Of a stretch of 14,296 nt of DNA, positions 14,045-14,296 are shown in pieces (the first letter of the stretch is position 1; the number at the start of each line of letters is the position of its first letter). Source of the stretch: Patescibacteria group bacterium (GTDB lineage Bacteria > Patescibacteriota > Gracilibacteria > UM-FILTER-43-11); assembly GCA_018814945.1 (NCBI GenBank), contig JAHIYT010000131.1, forward strand, positions 1-14,296, in the 5' to 3' direction. A program made the position numbers and the translations under genes. The notes beneath the pieces were generated by a model. That model ran no database searches and had not been told where the DNA came from. It was given only the letters and a program-made list of their open reading frames with translations.

Positions 14045-14296
14045 TTACTCAGCTTCTACCTTAACACCAATTGTAACAGTTACACCCTCTGTTAGTTCTA
14101 ATTTTACCTTATGTTCACCAATTGTTTTGATGGGGCTTTTGATTTTAACCATATCTTTTGAAATTTCCACTTTTTCATCTTTTTTCAAAGAATCAACAAT
14201 ATCTTTTTCAGTGATAGAACCGTAGAGTTTGCCTTCTTTTGCTTTCTTTTTAAATACCAATCCAACATTAGAAAGCTTTTCAGCCATCTCTTTTGC
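14045..14296 (-). CDS. rplI: Ribosomal protein L9 (bL9), C-terminal part, cut by the window
   Basis: The visible 83 residues correspond to the C-terminal domain of bL9, a large-subunit protein binding 23S rRNA. The diagnostic pattern is GKLYGSITEKDIVDSL followed by SPIKTIGEHKVKLEL and a final VTIGVKVEAE. The frame stays open to the window edge (reading AKE before the internal Met at 14287), so the internal ATG is not the start. The N-terminal rRNA-binding domain lies outside. It converges on cassette gene 4 with no intergenic base between the two stop codons. Confidence 0.92.
   Translation of the reverse strand, partial: AKEMAEKLSNVGLVFKKKAKEGKLYGSITEKDIVDSLKKDEKVEISKDMVKIKSPIKTIGEHKVKLELTEGVTVTIGVKVEAE

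Noticed and set aside
14045..14287. An 80-residue gene starting at ATG 14287
   Set aside because: The frame stays open upstream and the sequence is the C-terminal domain of L9, so this Met is internal.
83..14296. Recoding of UGA as glycine, as in Gracilibacteria
   Set aside because: No gene in the window has an in-frame TGA and nnrE ends with TGA at its expected length.

Overview
The window looks like a chromosomal piece from a small-genome, AT-rich bacterium of the Candidate Phyla Radiation (Patescibacteria), most likely a Peregrinibacteria-type lineage. Grounds: a baseplate-J-like membrane protein with the characteristic N-terminal domain, a PrgI/TraC pair, a DUF4215-like cysteine repeat joined to Ig-like and SLH domains, compact spacing and many lineage-specific proteins. 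No gene carries an in-frame TGA and one gene ends in TGA, so UGA is read as stop (unlike Gracilibacteria/Absconditabacteria). The placement is inference from gene content.

Layout. (1) 83-3811, plus strand: NAD(P)HX epimerase, phosphoglycerate kinase and a membrane protein with a baseplate-J-like ectodomain. Their spacers are filled by short-word repeats arranged as inverted repeats. (2) 3885-5604, minus: a PrgI-like membrane protein followed at once by a TraC-like (VirB4 N-terminal) protein, with no motor ATPase beside them. (3) 5698-6657, minus: a helical protein of unknown function behind a GC-rich leader of about 140 nt that can fold into four hairpins. A divergent small gene (6889-7260) starts on the other side of a shared promoter region. 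(4) 7257-9988, minus: tRNA(CAU), elongation factor P, and a secreted SLH-anchored surface protein. (5) 10104-14044, plus: a tight four-gene run. Three genes encode predicted papain-fold (NlpC/P60- or CHAP-like) cysteine hydrolases and the fourth joins a peptidoglycan-binding-like domain to a GHSAGG serine hydrolase. (6) 14045-14296, minus: the C-terminal part of ribosomal protein L9, cut by the window edge.

The most interesting part is the 10104-14044 run. Genes 1 and 3 are clear duplicates in their catalytic domain. Genes 1 and 2 share a membrane-anchor module but have different catalytic domains. Gene 4 adds a possible wall-binding module and an esterase-like domain. This suggests a locally evolved envelope-remodelling, lysis or host-attack cassette, expressed from one promoter at 10056-10084. 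The second point of interest is the structured leader at 6658-6776.

Transcription signals are clear: several genes have TATAAT boxes, often with an extended TGn, 16-18 bp from a -35-like hexamer and giving leaders of only about 13-25 nt. Shine-Dalgarno sequences are essentially absent before the start codons. Promoter positions settled two start codons (10104 and 9852) against longer reading frames.
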